NCBI GenBank assembly: GCA_016869735.1
Contig: VGDL01000037.1
Span: 1 to 34,168, forward strand
Source: Alphaproteobacteria bacterium
GTDB lineage: Bacteria > Pseudomonadota > Alphaproteobacteria > Acetobacterales > Acetobacteraceae
DNA: 34,168 nt
Direction: 5' to 3'
The notes under the pieces: generated by a model
Databases searched by the model: none
Told to the model about the DNA's origin: nothing
Seen by the model: only the letters and a program-made list of their open reading frames with translations
Made by a program: the position numbers and the translations under genes
Part shown: piece by piece, positions 33,971 to 34,168 of the stretch
Numbering within the stretch: position 1 is the stretch's first letter
Layout: every line of letters starts with the position of its first letter

Positions 33971-34168
33971 TGGACTTGCCCCTATCAAACCGGACACTCG
34001 GCTTGGTTGGATAACTTGCTTGCTATGAACTCACGTGGCGAGCGCATGCGCAAGCCCGAATGCGGGTGGATGTTATTGTAATCCTCGAACCATGCTGGCA
34101 GCTGCTGGAGGACCGAGATGGCGTCTGGCCTTGGGTTCACGCGGGCATAGTCACGTTTCAGGGTTTTG
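33971..34168 (-). mobile_element. Right end of an IS3-family insertion sequence (IS2-group-like), partial
   Basis: The element runs off the window edge. Its outer end is at 33971, where TGGACTTGCCCC followed by CCGGACACT resembles the inverted repeat of IS2-group elements. The transposase C-terminus is encoded inside, toward the edge. The element interrupts the GT2 gene directly at its end. Target-site duplication cannot be checked because the other end is outside the window. Confidence 0.8.
33985..34168 (-). CDS. IS3-family transposase (OrfB), C-terminal part
   Basis: The minus strand gives 60 residues open at the window edge: KTLKRDYARVNPRPDAISVL, then WFEDYNNIHPHSGLRMRSP and REFIASKLSN, ending at a TGA at 33985-33987. 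This is the end of the rve integrase domain of IS3 OrfB proteins, closest in pattern to the IS2 group (KRDY...P.PD..., YN..HPHS.L..RSPRE). The last catalytic Glu lies upstream, outside the window. It is a partial gene only; activity of the full element cannot be judged. Confidence 0.88.
   Translation of the reverse strand, partial: KTLKRDYARVNPRPDAISVLQQLPAWFEDYNNIHPHSGLRMRSPREFIASKLSNQAECPV

Noticed and set aside
1-34168. CRISPR array, tRNA or rRNA genes, prophage
   Set aside because: No spaced direct repeats, cloverleaf-like sequences or phage genes were recognised by eye; tRNAscan-type searches would settle it.

Overview
The window is GC-rich, densely packed bacterial chromosome. Gene order and families (rpmI-rplT-pheST, dapF-mtaB-ftsY, SRP RNA-dnaX-ybaB-recR, an alphaproteobacterial-type CheZ, a TTGA-N6-TCAA FNR/FixK box, and a TauD/FAH/Ldh-family catabolic cluster) point to an alphaproteobacterium, most likely of the Rhodospirillales/Acetobacteraceae (Roseomonas-like). 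The genus is an inference; no 16S gene is present.

Left block, minus strand (1-7837): a translation operon running right to left: rpmI, rplT, pheS, pheT, an MFS transporter, lepA and an AhpD-like peroxidase-family gene cut by the window edge. Starts are tightly coupled, and a strong stem-loop separates rplT from pheS. Next, on the plus strand (8082-11977): an isolated cheZ, then dapF-mtaB-ftsY with overlapping start and stop codons.

A lower-GC surface-polysaccharide patch follows (12104-15758): a family-4 glycosyltransferase, then a TPR-glycosyltransferase gene split by a single in-frame amber codon. Two PuuE-like CE4 deacetylase genes and a TusA-like gene run on from it (15776-17910). On the minus strand are a small lipoprotein and nudC. 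The SRP RNA gene, with a recognisable promoter, lies between nudC and dnaX-ybaB-recR. recR is translationally coupled to an exported alpha/beta hydrolase, a membrane spermidine-synthase-like protein and an exported PIMT-like methyltransferase. This four-gene run is the most system-like unexplained arrangement in the window.

The right part (26278-32272) is a catabolic/transport region. On the minus strand are TauD-type dioxygenase, FAH-family hydrolase, Ldh-family dehydrogenase and a peptide-type solute-binding protein gene broken by an internal deletion with frameshift. On the plus strand are an SDR oxidoreductase and a binding-protein-like protein without a signal peptide. A tandem universal stress protein gene follows, behind a perfect TTGA-N6-TCAA box that suggests oxygen-responsive control. 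The right edge holds the end of an IS3-family (IS2-group-like) insertion sequence that truncates a family-2 glycosyltransferase gene.

No CRISPR array, tRNA, rRNA or phage module was seen. The clearest anomalies are the amber-split glycosyltransferase, the deleted binding-protein gene, the IS-truncated glycosyltransferase, the FNR/FixK box and the recR-linked envelope cassette.
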